Assembly (NCBI GenBank): GCA_963811705.1 | Contig: CAWESL010000013.1 | Span: 62,001 to 126,000 of the forward strand | DNA: 64,000 nt | Direction of reading: 5' to 3' | DNA from: DATJPR01 sp963811705 | GTDB lineage: Bacteria > Bacteroidota > Ignavibacteria > UBA10030 > UBA6906 | In this document: positions 62,671 to 64,000 of the stretch, in pieces | Layout of the letters: the number at the start of each line of letters is the position of its first letter | How positions within the stretch are numbered: position 1 is the stretch's first letter | Program-made: the position numbers and the translations under genes | Notes under the pieces: model-generated | The model's database searches: none | Told to the model about the DNA's origin: nothing | Seen by the model: the letters and a program-made list of their open reading frames with translations, nothing else

Positions 62671-63585
62671 ATGCACCGCATACTTTTGGTTACCGCGATA
62701 GCGCTGGCGATTGCTTCGTCGATTGCCGGGGCGCAGAACGCCATCTCTCCCGAACTTGACGCAGCGATCCATTACGAATTCGATTATTCGGTGGTGCCGA
62801 ACGTGGTGTACTCCACCGCGAGCGGCTACGAATGCAAACTCGACGCTTATGTGCGTAATGGCAATGCATCGCCTGTGGCGATTGTGATTCACGGGGGCGG
62901 GTGGGTGGCGGGAACCAAGGAGGACCGGACTCTGGAGTGCGTGCCGTTCATGGCGATGGGATTCTCCGTCGTGAACGTGGAATACCGTCTCGCCCGGATC
63001 GCGTTCGCGCCGGCTGCCGTCGAAGACTGCAGGCTCGCGCTCCTGTGGGTGTTCAGAAATGCGGGACGCTACCGCTTTGATACAAGCCGGGTCATTGTGA
63101 CGGGAGGATCCGCCGGCGGGCACCTTGCCCTCATGACCGGACTACTCGAACCCGGCGACGGATTTGATGCATCCAAGGAATGGGAAGCGAGCATGCCCGG
63201 CGTGCATGTCGCCGCGATTATCAACTGGTTCGGCATCACGGATGTGAACGATCTCCTCGCCGGACCGAACCGGCAGGACTATGCCGTCTCCTGGCTGGGA
63301 ACCGTTCCCGACAGGGAGGCCGTGGCGAGACGAGTATCCCCGCTCACCTACGTCAGATCGACATCCCCTCCGGTGTTCACGGTGCATGGCGACCGGGACC
63401 AGCTTGTTCCCTATCAGCAGGCGCTCAGATTGCAGCAGGCGCTTGATGCGGCCGGCGTCGACAACACGCTGATCACCATCCCCGGCGGCCGGCACGGCGG
63501 ATTCAGCCAAGCCGATTATGTCCGCTGCTTCAGTGCAATCGAGAGTTTTCTCCAGAAGCACGGCGTTCTTTTGAAGGGGCATTAA
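62671..63585 (+). CDS. Secreted alpha/beta-hydrolase (esterase, HSL/BD-FAE-like)
   Basis: A 304-residue exported enzyme with signal peptide (LLVTAIALAIASSIAGAQ), oxyanion motif HGGGW (74-78), nucleophile Ser147 in GGSAGG, Asp243 in HGDRDQLVP and His275 in GGRHGGF, so a complete triad. It probably hydrolyses small acyl or acetylated sugar esters. The start at 62671 has GGAG six bases upstream; an in-frame TTG at 62647 is less likely. Confidence 0.9.
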   Translation: MHRILLVTAIALAIASSIAGAQNAISPELDAAIHYEFDYSVVPNVVYSTASGYECKLDAYVRNGNASPVAIVIHGGGWVAGTKEDRTLECVPFMAMGFSVVNVEYRLARIAFAPAAVEDCRLALLWVFRNAGRYRFDTSRVIVTGGSAGGHLALMTGLLEPGDGFDASKEWEASMPGVHVAAIINWFGITDVNDLLAGPNRQDYAVSWLGTVPDREAVARRVSPLTYVRSTSPPVFTVHGDRDQLVPYQQALRLQQALDAAGVDNTLITIPGGRHGGFSQADYVRCFSAIESFLQKHGVLLKGH

Positions 63586-63626
63586 GGAGCAAGGTGGGGG
63601 CAGCAGGCAGGTGTTATGCAGGAGTA
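63585..63626. repeat. Degenerate 7-base periodic repeat after the esterase gene
   Basis: Words in register include AGGAGCA (63585), AGGTGGG (63592), GGCAGCA (63599), GGCAGGT (63606) and AGGAGTA (63620). It lies between the esterase stop and the terminator. Confidence 0.45.
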
Positions 63627-63636
63627 GCGAAAAGAA

Positions 63637-63670
63637 AAACGGCGGCCGATGTTCCGGCCGCCGTTTCTTT
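63637..63670. terminator. Bidirectional rho-independent terminator
   Basis: A perfect 12-base stem (AAACGGCGGCCG / CGGCCGCCGTTT) with a six-base loop has T-rich sequence downstream on both strands. It serves the esterase (rightward) and adenosylhomocysteinase (leftward) genes. Confidence 0.88.
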
Positions 63671-63694
63671 GAATCTTCTCCGTTCGTTGCGAAA

Positions 63695-64000
63695 TCAGGT
63701 TCCCGCACTATAATCGTTCATATAGTGTTCCTGCTCTTTCGTCAGCTTGTCGATTTTGATCTCCTGCGTCGAGAGCTTCACGAGAGCGATTTCCTGGTCC
63801 TGCTCCGGCGGGATGTCGTGCACCGTCTTCTCCAGGGTTTTCCCCTTCTTGTGGAGCTCGACGATGCGCAGCTGTGACATGAACTGGTTGGCGAACGACA
63901 TATCCATCACTTCCGAAGGATGGCCTTCTGCTGCGGCCAGGTTCACCAGCCGACCCTGGGCCAACAAATAGACCTTCCGCCCATCCTTCATGGTGTACTC
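63695..64000 (-). CDS. ahcY: Adenosylhomocysteinase, C-terminal part
   Basis: The last about 101 residues of S-adenosylhomocysteine hydrolase, cut by the window edge. The block EYTMKDGRKVYLLAQGRLVN followed by LAAAEGHPSEVMDMSFANQ is highly diagnostic. The C-terminus ends LTKEQEHYMNDYSAGT, whereas the family often ends in Lys-Pro-x-x-Tyr-Arg-Tyr; shorter ends like this occur in some bacterial groups. It recycles SAH to adenosine and homocysteine. The 5' part lies beyond 64000. Confidence 0.95.
   Translation of the reverse strand, partial: EYTMKDGRKVYLLAQGRLVNLAAAEGHPSEVMDMSFANQFMSQLRIVELHKKGKTLEKTVHDIPPEQDQEIALVKLSTQEIKIDKLTKEQEHYMNDYSAGT

Overview
The window looks like part of a chromosome from a Bacteroidota/Chlorobiota-type (FCB group) bacterium, most plausibly Ignavibacteria or a neighbouring lineage. 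This rests on type IX secretion tails with the YPNPFNP linker, a PorV-family barrel, TonB-dependent receptors with an N-terminal carboxypeptidase-regulatory domain, BatA/VWA and FlgD-like or lamin-tail secreted proteins, and weak or absent Shine-Dalgarno sites at some genes. The lineage is inferred from gene content only. I see no rRNA, tRNA, CRISPR array or intact insertion sequence.

Layout. 1-8.6 kb: an Oar-like TonB receptor, a class V aminotransferase with a DUF1015 protein, a decayed arylsulfotransferase with a type IX tail, and a TonB/carboxypeptidase-regulatory pair. 8.8-12.4 kb: an XRE-S24 (LexA/CI-like) repressor divergent from a DUF72 gene with two matching operators between them, then a RAYT-type transposase relative without its catalytic residues, an SDR and a small unknown. 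12.4-26.8 kb, all minus strand: a patatin-BamA protein, then a module of NHL-type lipoprotein, PorV, TonB receptor, large lipoprotein and two type IX-secreted proteins, read from a good sigma70-like promoter at 26.86 kb. 27.1-31.5 kb: BatA/VWA protein, HflX and an inositol monophosphatase. 31.4-37.4 kb, minus: a tightly overlapping housekeeping operon (DUF486, GNAT, PflX-like radical SAM, DinB, pyrE, mscS, NUDIX, pyrimidine phosphorylase). 37.6-41.6 kb: a frameshifted fatty acid hydroxylase, a TlpA-like thioredoxin protein and a TPR protein.

41.6-55.5 kb, minus, is the metabolic centrepiece: a complete bidirectional NAD(P)-linked [NiFe] hydrogenase (hoxE-F-U-Y-H, group 3d type) with its protease and the full maturation set hypA, B, F, C, D and E. 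An MFS permease and a CoA-binding protein are inserted between hypD and hypE with overlapping stop and start codons. 55.6-64 kb: glnD and murI, an ABC ATPase lacking catalytic residues that converges on a secreted lamin-tail protein, a CheY-like regulator, an esterase and the 3' end of adenosylhomocysteinase.

The most unusual signal is not a gene. Several intergenic regions, and one in-frame insertion in a coding sequence, are built from degenerate words with a strict 7-base period. The clearest lies between hypC and hypD, where one 7-base register runs for about 175 bases while the word changes along the way. Another is a perfect 34-base palindrome made of heptads at 12.43 kb. Three genes carry apparent single-base frameshifts. 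Two of these fall in one gene at nearly identical palindromic decamers, so assembly error must be separated from real decay.
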